Positions 25,833-35,526 of a stretch of 64,000 nucleotides of DNA are shown piece by piece; within the stretch, counting starts at the first letter, position 1, and each line of letters starts with the position of its first letter. Below the pieces are notes generated by a model. The model had not been told where the DNA came from and made no database searches. It saw nothing but the letters and a program-made list of their open reading frames with translations. A program made the position numbers and the translations under genes. Source of the stretch: Bacteroidota bacterium (GTDB taxonomy: Bacteria; Bacteroidota; Bacteroidia; 2-12-FULL-35-15). The stretch lies in NCBI GenBank assembly GCA_947469885.1, contig CANIQT010000005.1, positions 113,794-177,793 on the forward strand, given 5' to 3'.

Positions 25833-28076
25833 ATGAAAAAACAACTACTATTAACCATTGCCTCGGCATTTATATTTATAAATACAAACGCGCAGAACGC
25901 AACATCAGATTCAGTAAAAACAAACATTTCGCTTACCGAAGTAGTTATTTCGGTGAACAAAGTGAAAGAAACAAAGAACAAAGTAGCACAACAAGTACAG
26001 GTGATGTCGGCTTCCGAAATTGCCAATACACAAGGGCAAACCACTGCCGATGTAATTGCCAATTCGGGCAATGTGCATGTTCAAAAAAGTCAATTAGGTG
26101 GCGGAAGTCCCAATATCAGAGGTTTTGAAGGAAACCGGGTGGTGTTGATGATTGACGGAGTGAGAATGAACAACCTTATTTATCGGGGAGGACACATGCA
26201 GGATTTGATTAAAACCGATAACAACAATATGGAAAGTATCGAAATACTTTTCGGGCCATCTTCAACCGTTTACGGAAGTGATGCCTTGGGCGGTGTTATT
26301 AACATGACGACTAAAAATCCTTTATTTTCAACTGATGATAAAATGAAAGTAAAAGTAAATGCAATGTATCGCTTTGGCACGGTCGACAATGAATCTACAG
26401 GACATGTGGATTTTAATCTTGGAGGAAAAAAATTAGCATCCATAACATCTTTCACCTATTCCATGTTTGGCGATTTGAGAGGAGGAAGAAACCAGAATCC
26501 GTTTTACAGCAATTCGTATGGCGAGCGTCCTTACTATGCCGAGCGTTTTGGCGACAGAGATTCGTTGGTAAAAAATGATGACCGTTATTTGCAAAAACAA
26601 ACTGCTTATAAGCAATACGACATTATGGAAAAACTGGTCTTTAAACAAGGAGAGCATATTACACATGGATTAAATTTGCAGTATTCCAATTCATCCGATG
26701 TTCCTCGCTATGATAGGTTAACATTGCCAGGAGGCGGAGGCACAGGGTTGAAAAGTGCTGAATGGTATTATGGTCCGCAATCGAGATTATTGGGTGCGTA
26801 TGATTTTAATATGAAAAAAGCAGAAGGAGCATTTCAAAATATCCATTTTGGTTTGAATTACCAGGCACTGGAAGAAAGTCGCCACAACCGCAACTTTGGC
26901 GACCGCTGGTTGAAACACAGAGTTGAAAATGTGAGTGTAATAGGTGCAAGCCTCGATTTCCAGAAGACAATGAAAAAGCATGATGTACGTTTCGGGTTGG
27001 ATGTGCAGATGAACAATTTGAAATCTACCGCCAGCAAAAAGGACATTTTGGAAGATACAGTAGGCTTGTGGGCTACCCGTTTTCCTGATGGAGTAAACAA
27101 AATGAATAATTACGCATTGTATGTTTCGCACACATGGTACATTAACGAACAATTGACATTAACTGATGGAATCCGTTTAGGATATTCTACCTTGCATTCA
27201 ACCCTTGTGGATACGGTAACCCCTCCAGACCCACTTCCGGCTAATTTGCCTTACAAAACGATTGACCAAAAAACACCAACCTATTCAGGAAGCATTGGTT
27301 TAATCAATGCTCCATCAGAAGATGTAAAGCTTTCGTTCCTTATTTCAACCGGATTCAGAGTGCCCAATGTGGACGATGTAACTAAAATATTTGACCCGGC
27401 ACCGGGAACAGTTAGGGTTCCGAATGTAAACCTGAAACCGGAGAGAACAGTGAATTATGAATTGGGGATTTCTAAAGTGTTTAACAACAAAACCCGTTGG
27501 GAAAACTCTGTTTTTTATACTGATTTATATGACGCAATAGTAGTGGATGAATTTAAGTACGAAGGCAAAGATTCCATAATGTATGACGGAACATTAAGTA
27601 AAGTATATGCAAGCCAGAACAAAGGCAGGGCATTTGTTTACGGACTTTCGAGTAACCTGAAAGCACAGCTTAGCCAGCATGTAAGCATGAACGTAATGCT
27701 TAATTATACTTATGGAAGAATAAAAACAGACAGTATGGATAATCCAATGGACCATATTCCACCGTTTACATCGCGTTTGTTTTTTACTTATACCAACAAA
27801 AAATTCAGTTCCGATTTCTTTATCAATTACAATGGATGGAAATACATAAAAGATTACTCTGCTGATGCAGGAGCAGAAGATAATAAAGACTATGCACCTG
27901 CCGAAGGAATGCCGGCATGGTTTACCGCCAACCTGCATCTGTCTTATAAAGTACATAAACTCATAACTGTTCAAGCAGGAATTGACAATGTATTCGATAC
28001 ACAATACCGTACCTTTGCAAGTGGTATTAATGGAGCAGGACGTAATATCTTTTTTGCTTTACGTTTTCATTATTAA
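25833..28076 (+). CDS. TonB-dependent outer-membrane receptor, haemoglobin/haem-type
   Basis: 747 residues from the ATG of the signal peptide (MKKQLLLTIASAFIFINTNAQ). The plug domain (about 25-150) contains the plug motif SPNIRGFEGNRVVLMIDGVR and the GSDALGGVINM end. The remaining 600 residues are beta-barrel, ending ARNIFFALRFHY with the terminal aromatic expected for BAM insertion. The RGF.GNRV.L..DGVRMNN spacing resembles the haemoglobin/transferrin receptor branch, so haem or a metal chelate is the likely substrate, but this is tentative. No CarboxypepD_reg extension is present. It would be powered by the ExbBD-TonB unit at 54.5-57.5 kb. Confidence 0.9.
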   Translation: MKKQLLLTIASAFIFINTNAQNATSDSVKTNISLTEVVISVNKVKETKNKVAQQVQVMSASEIANTQGQTTADVIANSGNVHVQKSQLGGGSPNIRGFEGNRVVLMIDGVRMNNLIYRGGHMQDLIKTDNNNMESIEILFGPSSTVYGSDALGGVINMTTKNPLFSTDDKMKVKVNAMYRFGTVDNESTGHVDFNLGGKKLASITSFTYSMFGDLRGGRNQNPFYSNSYGERPYYAERFGDRDSLVKNDDRYLQKQTAYKQYDIMEKLVFKQGEHITHGLNLQYSNSSDVPRYDRLTLPGGGGTGLKSAEWYYGPQSRLLGAYDFNMKKAEGAFQNIHFGLNYQALEESRHNRNFGDRWLKHRVENVSVIGASLDFQKTMKKHDVRFGLDVQMNNLKSTASKKDILEDTVGLWATRFPDGVNKMNNYALYVSHTWYINEQLTLTDGIRLGYSTLHSTLVDTVTPPDPLPANLPYKTIDQKTPTYSGSIGLINAPSEDVKLSFLISTGFRVPNVDDVTKIFDPAPGTVRVPNVNLKPERTVNYELGISKVFNNKTRWENSVFYTDLYDAIVVDEFKYEGKDSIMYDGTLSKVYASQNKGRAFVYGLSSNLKAQLSQHVSMNVMLNYTYGRIKTDSMDNPMDHIPPFTSRLFFTYTNKKFSSDFFINYNGWKYIKDYSADAGAEDNKDYAPAEGMPAWFTANLHLSYKVHKLITVQAGIDNVFDTQYRTFASGINGAGRNIFFALRFHY

Positions 28077-28124
28077 GAAATACAAATAGCTTATAGGCTA
28101 TAGAAAATAGAGAGTTTAAAAAAT

Positions 28125-28160
28125 AAAAAACGCCTTTTTTGAGAGAAAAGGGCGTTTTTT
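28125..28160 (+). terminator. Terminator after the TonB-dependent receptor
   Basis: Stem AAAAAACGCC/GGCGTTTTTT, 49 bp after the stop codon. Confidence 0.8.
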
Positions 28161-28177
28161 ATATGAAAAAGGGTGAA

Positions 28178-28270
28178 GTTCAAAAAAATCTCGTCACCCC
28201 AAACCGTATGTTCATCACCCCAAACAGTCACTCACACAAAAAAACGACCGTTCGCCAAAAAAAAATTATT
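28178..28270. repeat. 20-21 bp tandem array, family A (reverse orientation)
   Basis: Units include CTCGTCACCCCAAACC, TTCATCACCCCAAACAG, CTCACACAAAAAAACGACC and TTCGCC. On the opposite strand it matches the array at 16933-17010 over more than 70 bp. It lies immediately upstream of the M43 protease gene. Confidence 0.85.
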
Positions 28271-28325
28271 CAGTGTGATTTTTATTATTAATATTGCATC
28301 TCAAATAATTAAAAAAATAATTACC

Positions 28326-31127
28326 ATGAAAAGAAAATGCTACAACCTGATTTTAATGAGCGCACTATTTTTTGTTGCTTCAACAGTAACTCTTACTGCT
28401 CAAACCACTGTTACCCCTTGCGGCTCCGATGAGCACTTGATGGAAATGTTTAAAAAGTACCCCGACCTGCAACGGCAGTATGATGAGTACAATAAACAAA
28501 TGGATTTGGATATAATAAATAACAGAGGCGTAAAAGCCCAAAACTCCCCGGTTCTTTATATTCCGGTGGTTTTTCACATTATCCATATCAATGGTACTGA
28601 AAATATTGCTGATGCCAATATTTATAATGCGATTGATTATATTAACGATGATTGGTCAAAAAACAACCCTTATAGAACCGGTGGGGTGGGTTATGGTACT
28701 GCCAATAATCCTTTCGATACATTGCAGGGGGATTTGAGAATTCAATTTCGCCTTGCTAAATTAGACCCTGATGGAAACTGTACCAATGGTATTGAGCGCA
28801 TTTATTCTCATTTAACCAATAACGCAGACGACCAATCGAAACTACACCCTTGGCCCAACGATAAATATTTGAATATTTGGGTAATTCGTTCTTTTAAAAC
28901 GGCTACACAGGGAGTGCAACCTGCTGCTTATTCTACTGTTCCAGCAAGTGGTTCATGGTCTCCTTTAACGGATGGGGTCATTTGTTTGTACGATTATGTT
29001 GGAACTTTGAGTCCAAGTTTTGGACCTTTTCCAGGAGGTCTTCACGGGCACGGAAGTACATTAAGCCATGAAATCGGTCACTTTTTTAACTTACAACACC
29101 CTTGGGGGAGTGGTGATATTACTCAGCCTGTGGCCTCCCGCCTTTGCGGTGATGATGGAGTGGACGACACCCCTGTTACAAAAGGGCATACTAATTTTAG
29201 TATTGCAGACAAAATTCCTAATTGTGTAAAACAACACAACAGCTCATGGTTGTATAATTTTTCGGCTGTAACTCCTGTTTCTGGCACCATCGACCCTGCT
29301 GTTATTCCAGCAGATGATACACTTTATCGTACCACATTTAGTGCACATGGAGTTTCGACTAATTCGGCCGACTCTTCACGTTTTGCATTTACCAATTGGG
29401 GAATAGGTGCAGTGGATGGAGACGATACACTTACCAATTTTACAGGTGCAATTGATACCAATAAATATTACGAAGTTAGATTAGCCCCAGGTTTTGGATA
29501 TTCTACCGTTTTCAAAACGCTTAGCTTTAATGTGAAACGTAATTCAACAGGTGTAAGAACTTTTGCTGTACGCTCTTCTGCCAATAATTATCAGTCCAAC
29601 CTTCCTGCAAGTATTAGTCCTGCCAATGCTCAACTAGGAGCAGGCGCCATGTTAGGAGGAACCAATGTTTTTTACATCAAAAGTGATACGAACACGAATG
29701 TTCAGAACGGCTGTAAAATTACCTTGCCAGCTAACACAGCTGAATATACCAATGTTATTGATACTACTACTTTTCGTTTTTACGGTTGGAATGCAGAAGA
29801 CAGTACTGGTACATTTAGCATTGACAATGTAACTTTTGTAGATACCACTGGCTTAATTGAAAATTATGAAAATATTATGGATTACACTTATGAAGACAGA
29901 ATGTTTACCAAAGGGCAAGAGGCGAGAGTGAGAGCAGCAGCCAATTCGGGTACAGCATACAGAAATCATTTATGGATTACTTCTAACTTACAAGCAACAG
30001 GAACTGATTTAGGAACCTACCCCGTTTGTGTTCCAAAACCTGATTTTGTTGCTAACAGAGAAAATATATGTGTGGGAAGTAGTGTAACTTTTACATCATC
30101 CATTTCCAACATCAGTCAGGGTGGTACAGCAACCAGATTGTGGGACTTTGGTCAAACTGGAGTAAGTATGACTTCATCAACTGTTGCCAATCCTACTGTT
30201 ACCTATACTGCTGCCGGTGATTATGCAGTTACTTTAAATGCAACCAGCCCTTCTGGAACAGGTACAGAAACCAAAACAGCATTTATACACGTATCTCCGG
30301 GCTGGCCTCAATACAATGGCAATGCAACCGAAAATTTTGAAGGCTCTAACTATTGGGGTTGGGATTTTAACAACTACGATAGCAATGCCCATACCTGGTC
30401 AATTGTAAATTCTACCGGATATTCAGGAAACCACAGTATCGCAATGGGTGGTTATAATAACTATCACGATGATTTGGATGATTTTATTACTCCCGGATTT
30501 AATTTGTTTGGTATGTCAGGCAATACATTTACATTCCGTTGTGCTGCCGCTTCCACAGCGTTAACTGCAGCTGATTGCAACGACCAGTTGAAAGTATATT
30601 CAACTCAAGATTGTGGCCTAAACTGGACAGTTCGTAAAACATTGGTTGGCTCGGCTCTTTGCAATAATGGATTTAAAGCAACAGGCTATGCTCCATCAAC
30701 TCAGAGCGAATGGGCTTTAATTACATTTACCATTCCATCATCGTTGGCTACGGGCAATGTTCGTTTCAAATTTGAATACAAAACCGGACTTGCTTCCAAC
30801 AATATTTTTATTGATGATATTAATATTAACGGAGCAGTGGGCATAGTAGAAAATTCGATTGATGATGCCAATGTGAGTGTGTTCCCAAATCCAACCAACG
30901 AAACGGCTACTATTGCTTACCATTTGAATACAAAAGGAAATGTGAAAATAGAAGTGTTTGATGTGGTAGGTAAAAAAATTACGGAGATAAATAATAAAAC
31001 TCAAAGCGAAGGAGATTACACTACAACTATTTCGAAACAAGATAATGGACTTACCAACGGAATTTATTTTATTAAATTCTCGATTGATGGCAAAGCCATC
31101 ACCAGAAAAATTGTTTTCACCAATTAG
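28326..31127 (+). CDS. Secreted M43 (pappalysin-like) zinc metalloprotease with T9SS sorting domain
   Basis: 933 residues from the signal-peptide ATG (MKRKCYNLILMSALFFVAST). The frame runs back to 28173 through a repeat and is not used. The zinc site is HEIGHFFNLQH (His248, Glu249, His252, His258). The Met-turn region NIMDYTYEDRMFTKGQ is at about 516-531. Between them, residues about 305-510 form an inserted beta-rich domain with VDGDDTLTNFTG, RTFAVRSS and FSIDNVTF, unlike the short linker usual in M43. A PKD domain (about 565-645), a jelly-roll-like domain and a sorting domain (VSVFPNPTNETATI to KIVFTN) follow. Inferred role: extracellular proteolysis. Confidence 0.9.
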   Translation: MKRKCYNLILMSALFFVASTVTLTAQTTVTPCGSDEHLMEMFKKYPDLQRQYDEYNKQMDLDIINNRGVKAQNSPVLYIPVVFHIIHINGTENIADANIYNAIDYINDDWSKNNPYRTGGVGYGTANNPFDTLQGDLRIQFRLAKLDPDGNCTNGIERIYSHLTNNADDQSKLHPWPNDKYLNIWVIRSFKTATQGVQPAAYSTVPASGSWSPLTDGVICLYDYVGTLSPSFGPFPGGLHGHGSTLSHEIGHFFNLQHPWGSGDITQPVASRLCGDDGVDDTPVTKGHTNFSIADKIPNCVKQHNSSWLYNFSAVTPVSGTIDPAVIPADDTLYRTTFSAHGVSTNSADSSRFAFTNWGIGAVDGDDTLTNFTGAIDTNKYYEVRLAPGFGYSTVFKTLSFNVKRNSTGVRTFAVRSSANNYQSNLPASISPANAQLGAGAMLGGTNVFYIKSDTNTNVQNGCKITLPANTAEYTNVIDTTTFRFYGWNAEDSTGTFSIDNVTFVDTTGLIENYENIMDYTYEDRMFTKGQEARVRAAANSGTAYRNHLWITSNLQATGTDLGTYPVCVPKPDFVANRENICVGSSVTFTSSISNISQGGTATRLWDFGQTGVSMTSSTVANPTVTYTAAGDYAVTLNATSPSGTGTETKTAFIHVSPGWPQYNGNATENFEGSNYWGWDFNNYDSNAHTWSIVNSTGYSGNHSIAMGGYNNYHDDLDDFITPGFNLFGMSGNTFTFRCAAASTALTAADCNDQLKVYSTQDCGLNWTVRKTLVGSALCNNGFKATGYAPSTQSEWALITFTIPSSLATGNVRFKFEYKTGLASNNIFIDDININGAVGIVENSIDDANVSVFPNPTNETATIAYHLNTKGNVKIEVFDVVGKKITEINNKTQSEGDYTTTISKQDNGLTNGIYFIKFSIDGKAITRKIVFTN

Positions 31128-31146
31128 AACATTGAGTTAAACACAA

Positions 31147-31177
31147 AACCCCCACGCCAATTGCGTGGGGTTTTTTG
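31147..31177 (+). terminator. Terminator after the M43 protease gene
   Basis: Stem CCCCACGC/GCGTGGGG with a short loop and six T. Confidence 0.9.
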
Positions 31178-31205
31178 TTAACTAAAATGATTTATTTTTA
31201 CTGAA

Positions 31206-31237
31206 TTTGTTTATGTGCCAAACTATTTTTACTTTTG
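31206..31237 (+). promoter_or_regulatory. Promoter of the small secreted protein gene
   Basis: TTTG (31206-31209) and TACTTTTG (31230-31237), 20 bp apart, 22 bp before the ATG. Confidence 0.65.
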
Positions 31238-31259
31238 ATGAACTTTAATTCAAAATAAA

Positions 31260-31550
31260 ATGAAAAATTTATTAAAGATTTTTTTATTGGTTGTTCTGCT
31301 CAATGTTGCAGCTAAAGCAACTGCCGGAACTAACAGCGGAACCGACCCTGCATCTGGAACTGACAGTGGTGTTAGCCACGATTCAACCGTGGGAATAAAA
31401 AGTAATATTGTGATATTTAAAATAATTTCAACTCCCACACCTCCGGTAAATAACCAAAGCGGAAGTTTAAAAAAAGCCGGCAAAGCTGCTCGTACTTCCT
31501 GCTCACATACTTCTATTGATACTCTTCTTTATAAAAGAAAAGGGATTTAA
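31260..31550 (+). CDS. Small secreted protein of unknown function
   Basis: 96 residues with an N-terminal signal peptide or membrane segment (MKNLLKIFLLVVLLNVAAKA). A Thr/Ser/Gly/Asp-rich stretch (NSGTDPASGTDSGVSHDS) and a basic C-terminus follow. I recognise no domain. A good promoter and signal peptide support it being real. Its stop overlaps by 4 bp, tail to tail, the stop of the DnaJ-type gene on the other strand. Confidence 0.6.
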   Translation: MKNLLKIFLLVVLLNVAAKATAGTNSGTDPASGTDSGVSHDSTVGIKSNIVIFKIISTPTPPVNNQSGSLKKAGKAARTSCSHTSIDTLLYKRKGI

Positions 31551-32296
31551 GAAAACCCCCTTTGCTTTTTAATATTCTCGTAAGCATTCTGCATTTTCTG
31601 AAACTTTTCCTTTGCTGCTTTCTGCACTTCTTCTCCCAATGAAATAACTTTATCAGGATGATATTTCACTGCCATTCTTCTATATGCTTTTTTCACTTCT
31701 TCATCCGATACGTTTGGCTCAATTTCCAGAATTTTGTAATCACTGTTTACATCTCTAAAATACATTGCTTTCAAGGAATTAAAATCAGCAGTATTTACGC
31801 TTAAATAATTGGCAATGGTTTCAATGGTTTGCAGTTCCAATTCATGCACATGTCCATCCGCTTTTGATATGCCAAATAAATAATGAATAATCTGCAAACG
31901 TTGTGCAACGGGCATGTATTGTTTTATTTGGTAACACACCTGCTGTAAAGGAATTTCCTGTTTCAGAATTTCTTTCAGCATCAGCATTTGTTGCTGGGCA
32001 TGGTCTTCACCAAATTGCTGAACAAGGAATTTTTTTACATAATCCAGTTCGCTCTTCAACATCTTCCCGTCACTTTTCATAACGGCAGCCGACAGCACTA
32101 GCAAACTGGCTGCAAAATCGCCCACTTCGGGAGCATGACCACCTGAAGAGAAAGTTGTTTGTCCGTTGGTTTGAACAGTTACACTTGCCGCATCAAATGC
32201 AGAACCTAATGCAAAGCCTAATACTCCGCCCAAAGGACCGCCCAATGCCCAGCCTAATCCACCACCAAGCCATTTACCAAATTTTATTTTTGCCAT
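31547..32296 (-). CDS. TerB-like/J-domain co-chaperone (DjlA-type)
   Basis: 249 residues. A glycine-zipper-like hydrophobic N-terminus (GKWLGGGLGWALGGPLGG) suggests membrane association. A TerB-like helical domain covers about 60-165. The C-terminal J-domain (about 184-249) contains HPDK (213-216) and YKILEIEPNVSDEEVKKAYR. The order is that of DjlA, which stimulates DnaK ATPase at the membrane. Its promoter TAATTTCG is 21 bp upstream. Confidence 0.85.
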   Translation of the reverse strand: MAKIKFGKWLGGGLGWALGGPLGGVLGFALGSAFDAASVTVQTNGQTTFSSGGHAPEVGDFAASLLVLSAAVMKSDGKMLKSELDYVKKFLVQQFGEDHAQQQMLMLKEILKQEIPLQQVCYQIKQYMPVAQRLQIIHYLFGISKADGHVHELELQTIETIANYLSVNTADFNSLKAMYFRDVNSDYKILEIEPNVSDEEVKKAYRRMAVKYHPDKVISLGEEVQKAAKEKFQKMQNAYENIKKQRGFS

Positions 32297-32316
32297 ACTG
32301 TTTAAATTTATTTCTG

Positions 32317-32324
32317 CGAAATTA
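32317..32324 (-). promoter_or_regulatory. -7 element of the DjlA-like gene (TAATTTCG)
   Basis: The reverse complement of cgaaatta, 21 bp upstream of the start codon. Confidence 0.45.
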
Positions 32325-32376
32325 CATTATTTGATTTATCTAAAAACAAAAGACCAAAAAAATCGCAGACTATGTT

Positions 32377-32384
32377 TACATTTG
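32377..32384 (+). promoter_or_regulatory. -7 element of crcB (TACATTTG)
   Basis: It lies 98 bp upstream of crcB. The large hairpin at 32401-32469 would be in the 5' UTR. Confidence 0.45.
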
Positions 32385-32400
32385 CAAAATAAAATAGCAT

Positions 32401-32469
32401 GCCACAGATTCACAGATTTATTATTGTGGATTTTTAGTTGAATTAATATTTAATCTGTGAATCTGTGGC
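32401..32469. repeat. Long perfect inverted repeat (GCCACAGATTCACAGATT)
   Basis: An 18-base arm (32401-32418) and its exact reverse complement (32452-32469), with a 33-base AT-rich loop. CACAGATT is iterated within each arm. It lies in the crcB leader. Confidence 0.9.
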
Positions 32470-32481
32470 AATTTTAAAGCG

Positions 32482-32850
32482 ATGAATAATTTACTTTTTG
32501 TTTTTTTGGGTGGAGGTTTAGGCAGCATTGCCCGGTATGGAATTTCTGAAATAGTAAAATCCAATTTCAAAACTGTTTTTCCTACTGCAACTCTTTGTTC
32601 CAATATTATTAGCTGCATTATTTTAGGATTAGCTGTTGGCATGTTTTATGATAAAGTTGGAACCAATTCCTCTTTACGGATGCTTGTAGTTGTTGGTTTC
32701 TGTGGTGGATTCAGTACCTTTTCTTCTTTCAGTTTCGAAACGGTTGAACTAATGCGAACAGGAAATATGGCAATTGCCATTGCAAATATTTTAATAAGTG
32801 TAGCAGTGTGTATCGGGTTAATTTATTTTTTAAGTAAACAATCTTTATAA
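32482..32850 (+). CDS. crcB: Fluoride channel CrcB/Fluc
   Basis: 122 residues, four membrane segments, normal length. The family signature GFCGGFSTFSSFSFE (phenylalanine box and pore-lining Thr/Ser) is at about 72-86, and GGGLGSIARY near the N-terminus. It exports fluoride as a dual-topology dimer in the inner membrane. I see no fluoride riboswitch consensus upstream; the leader holds a repeat hairpin instead. Confidence 0.93.
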   Translation: MNNLLFVFLGGGLGSIARYGISEIVKSNFKTVFPTATLCSNIISCIILGLAVGMFYDKVGTNSSLRMLVVVGFCGGFSTFSSFSFETVELMRTGNMAIAIANILISVAVCIGLIYFLSKQSL

Positions 32851-32859
32851 AATTATTGA

Positions 32860-33846
32860 ATGAAAAAAAATCTTCTTTTGATTGGTGTGGTGAGTGTATC
32901 ATCTGTATTTATTTCGTGGGGCATATTCGGGCACGAGCATATTAACAAAGCGGCAGTAATGGCTTTGCCACAACCACTACAAACTTTTTTTTATAATCAT
33001 GTTGATTTTGTTACACAGGAATCCACTGTTCCTGATTTAAGAAAATATACATTGGCTGATAAATCGGAAAACCCAAGACACTTTATTGATTTGGAAAATT
33101 TTGGTTCGTTGGATAGTTTGCCCAAAACGTTGAAAGAAACAAAAGAGAAATACGATGAAAAGTTTCTGTCGCAAAATGGTTTTTTACCTTGGTACATGGA
33201 GGAGTTAATGGAAAAGCTTACCAAATCATTTAAAGAAAAACGTAAAACGGAAATACTTTTTATTGCTGCCGATTTAGGACATTATATGGGAGATGCTCAC
33301 ATGCCTTTGCACACTTCTGAAAATCATGATGGACAAAAAACAAATCAAAAAGGAATTCATGCGTTGTGGGAAGCACAACTACCGGAGATGTTCGGAAGCA
33401 ATTATAATTTTTACACAGAGGAGGCAAAATTTATTCCTGACGTTCATAAAGAAATCTGGAGAATTGTTTTATCCTCTCACGCTTTATTGGATACACTTTT
33501 GGCAGCTGATAAAGAAATCAGAAAAACAATTCCTGAAGATAAATGGCTAAAAAAAGATGCAAATGGAAAAGTGATGAAAAACAAATTCAACTCTTCTGTT
33601 TTTTCTGATGAATATGCAACCGCATTAAACACTGCCTTGAAAGGCATGGTAGAAAGACAAATGAAATTATCTTCTTTAGATGTTTCCAATTTTTGGTTTA
33701 CCGCATGGGTAAATGCTGGCAAGCCCGATTTGAGCAACATGGATGCACCCGAAGTTACAAAACGGAACAGCAAACAATTAGAAGATGATTTGAAACTTTG
33801 GAAAAAAGGAAAATTGTTTGGAATTGAATGCGAAAAAGAATTTTAA
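32860..33846 (+). CDS. Zinc-dependent phospholipase C / S1-P1 nuclease-like secreted protein
   Basis: 328 residues with a signal peptide to about residue 19. The mature chain would begin at or near Trp20 (SWGIFGHEHINKAAV), matching the N-terminal Trp and His zinc ligands of this fold. Further ligands are ADLGHYMGDAHMPLHTSENHDG (about 140-161) and HALWE. The fold is shared by bacterial phospholipase C and S1/P1 nucleases, so substrate is uncertain. It lies 9 bp after crcB, probably co-transcribed, although the two functions are unrelated. Confidence 0.78.
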   Translation: MKKNLLLIGVVSVSSVFISWGIFGHEHINKAAVMALPQPLQTFFYNHVDFVTQESTVPDLRKYTLADKSENPRHFIDLENFGSLDSLPKTLKETKEKYDEKFLSQNGFLPWYMEELMEKLTKSFKEKRKTEILFIAADLGHYMGDAHMPLHTSENHDGQKTNQKGIHALWEAQLPEMFGSNYNFYTEEAKFIPDVHKEIWRIVLSSHALLDTLLAADKEIRKTIPEDKWLKKDANGKVMKNKFNSSVFSDEYATALNTALKGMVERQMKLSSLDVSNFWFTAWVNAGKPDLSNMDAPEVTKRNSKQLEDDLKLWKKGKLFGIECEKEF

Positions 33847-33906
33847 ATCCATCCGAACGAGCTTTGGGCTCGTTTGGAGGTTTCAAAACAAATAAATAAT
33901 TTCTAT

Positions 33907-35526
33907 ATGAAAAAAATCATCCCATTATTATTTTCCTCATTTCTTTTTATAACCGCTCAATCACAAACAACAAAACCAAAACTTGTTGTTGGAATTGTAA
34001 TTGACCAGATGCGATATGATTACATTTACCGCTATTGGGATAAATTCGGAAACGATGGTTTTAAGCGATTGGTAAACGAAGGTTTCTTTTGCAGAAACAC
34101 CAACTATAATTATGTTCCCACTTTTACCGGTCCCGGACATGCTTCCATTTACACGGGTACTACTCCAGCTGTTCATGGTATTATCTCCAATGATTGGTAT
34201 GATAAAACAACAGGAAAAGATTTGTATTGTGTAACGGATAATAATGTAACTCCTATAGGAACAGTAGCAGTTGAAGGGAAACGATCACCTGTTAACATGT
34301 TGACAACTACCATTACAGATGAATTGAGAATTTCATCCAACATGAAATCGAAAGTAATTGGGATTGCCTTAAAAGACAGAAGTGCCATACTCCCTGCCGG
34401 ACATACTGCCAATGCTGCCTATTGGTACGATGGAAGTATAGGAGGATTTATTACTAGTTCTTATTACATGAAGGAATTACCAGCTTGGGTAAATGATTTT
34501 AATAAGAAAGAATTGGCAAAAAAATATTTGAGTCAGCCATGGAATACAATGCTTCCAATAGAGCAATACACTGAGAGCTTGCCAGATGATAATAAATATG
34601 AATACATTGCAAAAGGAGAAACTAAACCAGTGTTCCCGCATAACCTACCGGCACTGCAAGCTTTAAATGGCGGATTAAATATGATCCGCTCTACTCCATT
34701 TGGAAATTCGTTGACAAAAGATTTTGCCATTGAAACCATTCAAAAAGAAAATATGGGAAAGTCCCCTTACACTGATTTTCTTGCAGTTTCTTTTTCTTCG
34801 CCTGATTATATTGGTCATACTTACGGACCTAATTCTGTGGAGCAGGAAGACGATTACATTCGTTTGGATAAAGACCTTGCAGAGTTGCTAAAATATATTG
34901 AAACACAGGTAGGAAAAAATAATGCACTCTTATTTTTAACTGCCGACCACGCAGCTCCTGAAGTGCCAAATTATTTAACGGATATCAAAATTCCTTCGGG
35001 ATATGTGAACGAAAAAAAAATGGCTGATTCATTAAAAAAATATTTATTAAAAAATTACGGAGACACTCTTGTATTATCATTTACAAATCAGCAGGTGTTT
35101 TTAAATCATAAAATGATTGATGCAAAAAAATTGATGCTGTCTTTAGTTGAAGAAGATGTAGCAGAGTTTTTACAACGGTTTGCAGAAGTGGCGGATGTAC
35201 TTACTTCTTCTGCATTGAATAATTCTCAATTTACAGAAGGATCCCGCTACCTGATGCAAAAAGGATACAATGCAAAACGTTCGGGTGATGTATTGGTAAA
35301 TTATTTGCCAGCTTATATTGATTACGCACCTTACGGAACTACTCATGGTTCACCATACAGTTATGATACTCATGTACCTTTATTGTTTTTTGGCTGGAAT
35401 ATTAAACCAGGAAGTTCGGCTGAACAAGTGTATATTACTGATGTGGCAGCTACACTGGCAATGATGCTGAACATTCAGTTTCCAAATGGATGCACAGGCA
35501 AACCAATTTCGTTTTTAGTAAAGTAA
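33907..35526 (+). CDS. PafA-like alkaline phosphatase superfamily enzyme
   Basis: 539 residues from the signal-peptide ATG (MKKIIPLLFSSFLFITAQSQ). The frame extends 11 codons upstream without support. The nucleophile region is PTFTGPGHASIYTGT (Thr74). Asn95 (ISNDWYD) and the pair Lys156/Arg158 (LKDRSAILPAGH) match the Lys and Arg that distinguish PafA phosphomonoesterases from diesterases. Metal sites DQMRYDY, SPDYIGHTYGP, TADHAAPEVP and GTTHGSPYSYDTH are present. Inferred role: periplasmic or secreted phosphate scavenging from organic phosphates. Confidence 0.88.
   Translation: MKKIIPLLFSSFLFITAQSQTTKPKLVVGIVIDQMRYDYIYRYWDKFGNDGFKRLVNEGFFCRNTNYNYVPTFTGPGHASIYTGTTPAVHGIISNDWYDKTTGKDLYCVTDNNVTPIGTVAVEGKRSPVNMLTTTITDELRISSNMKSKVIGIALKDRSAILPAGHTANAAYWYDGSIGGFITSSYYMKELPAWVNDFNKKELAKKYLSQPWNTMLPIEQYTESLPDDNKYEYIAKGETKPVFPHNLPALQALNGGLNMIRSTPFGNSLTKDFAIETIQKENMGKSPYTDFLAVSFSSPDYIGHTYGPNSVEQEDDYIRLDKDLAELLKYIETQVGKNNALLFLTADHAAPEVPNYLTDIKIPSGYVNEKKMADSLKKYLLKNYGDTLVLSFTNQQVFLNHKMIDAKKLMLSLVEEDVAEFLQRFAEVADVLTSSALNNSQFTEGSRYLMQKGYNAKRSGDVLVNYLPAYIDYAPYGTTHGSPYSYDTHVPLLFFGWNIKPGSSAEQVYITDVAATLAMMLNIQFPNGCTGKPISFLVK

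Noticed and set aside
32385..32481. Fluoride riboswitch upstream of crcB
   Set aside because: The conserved riboswitch core was not seen; the leader is filled by an inverted repeat. A covariance-model search would settle it.
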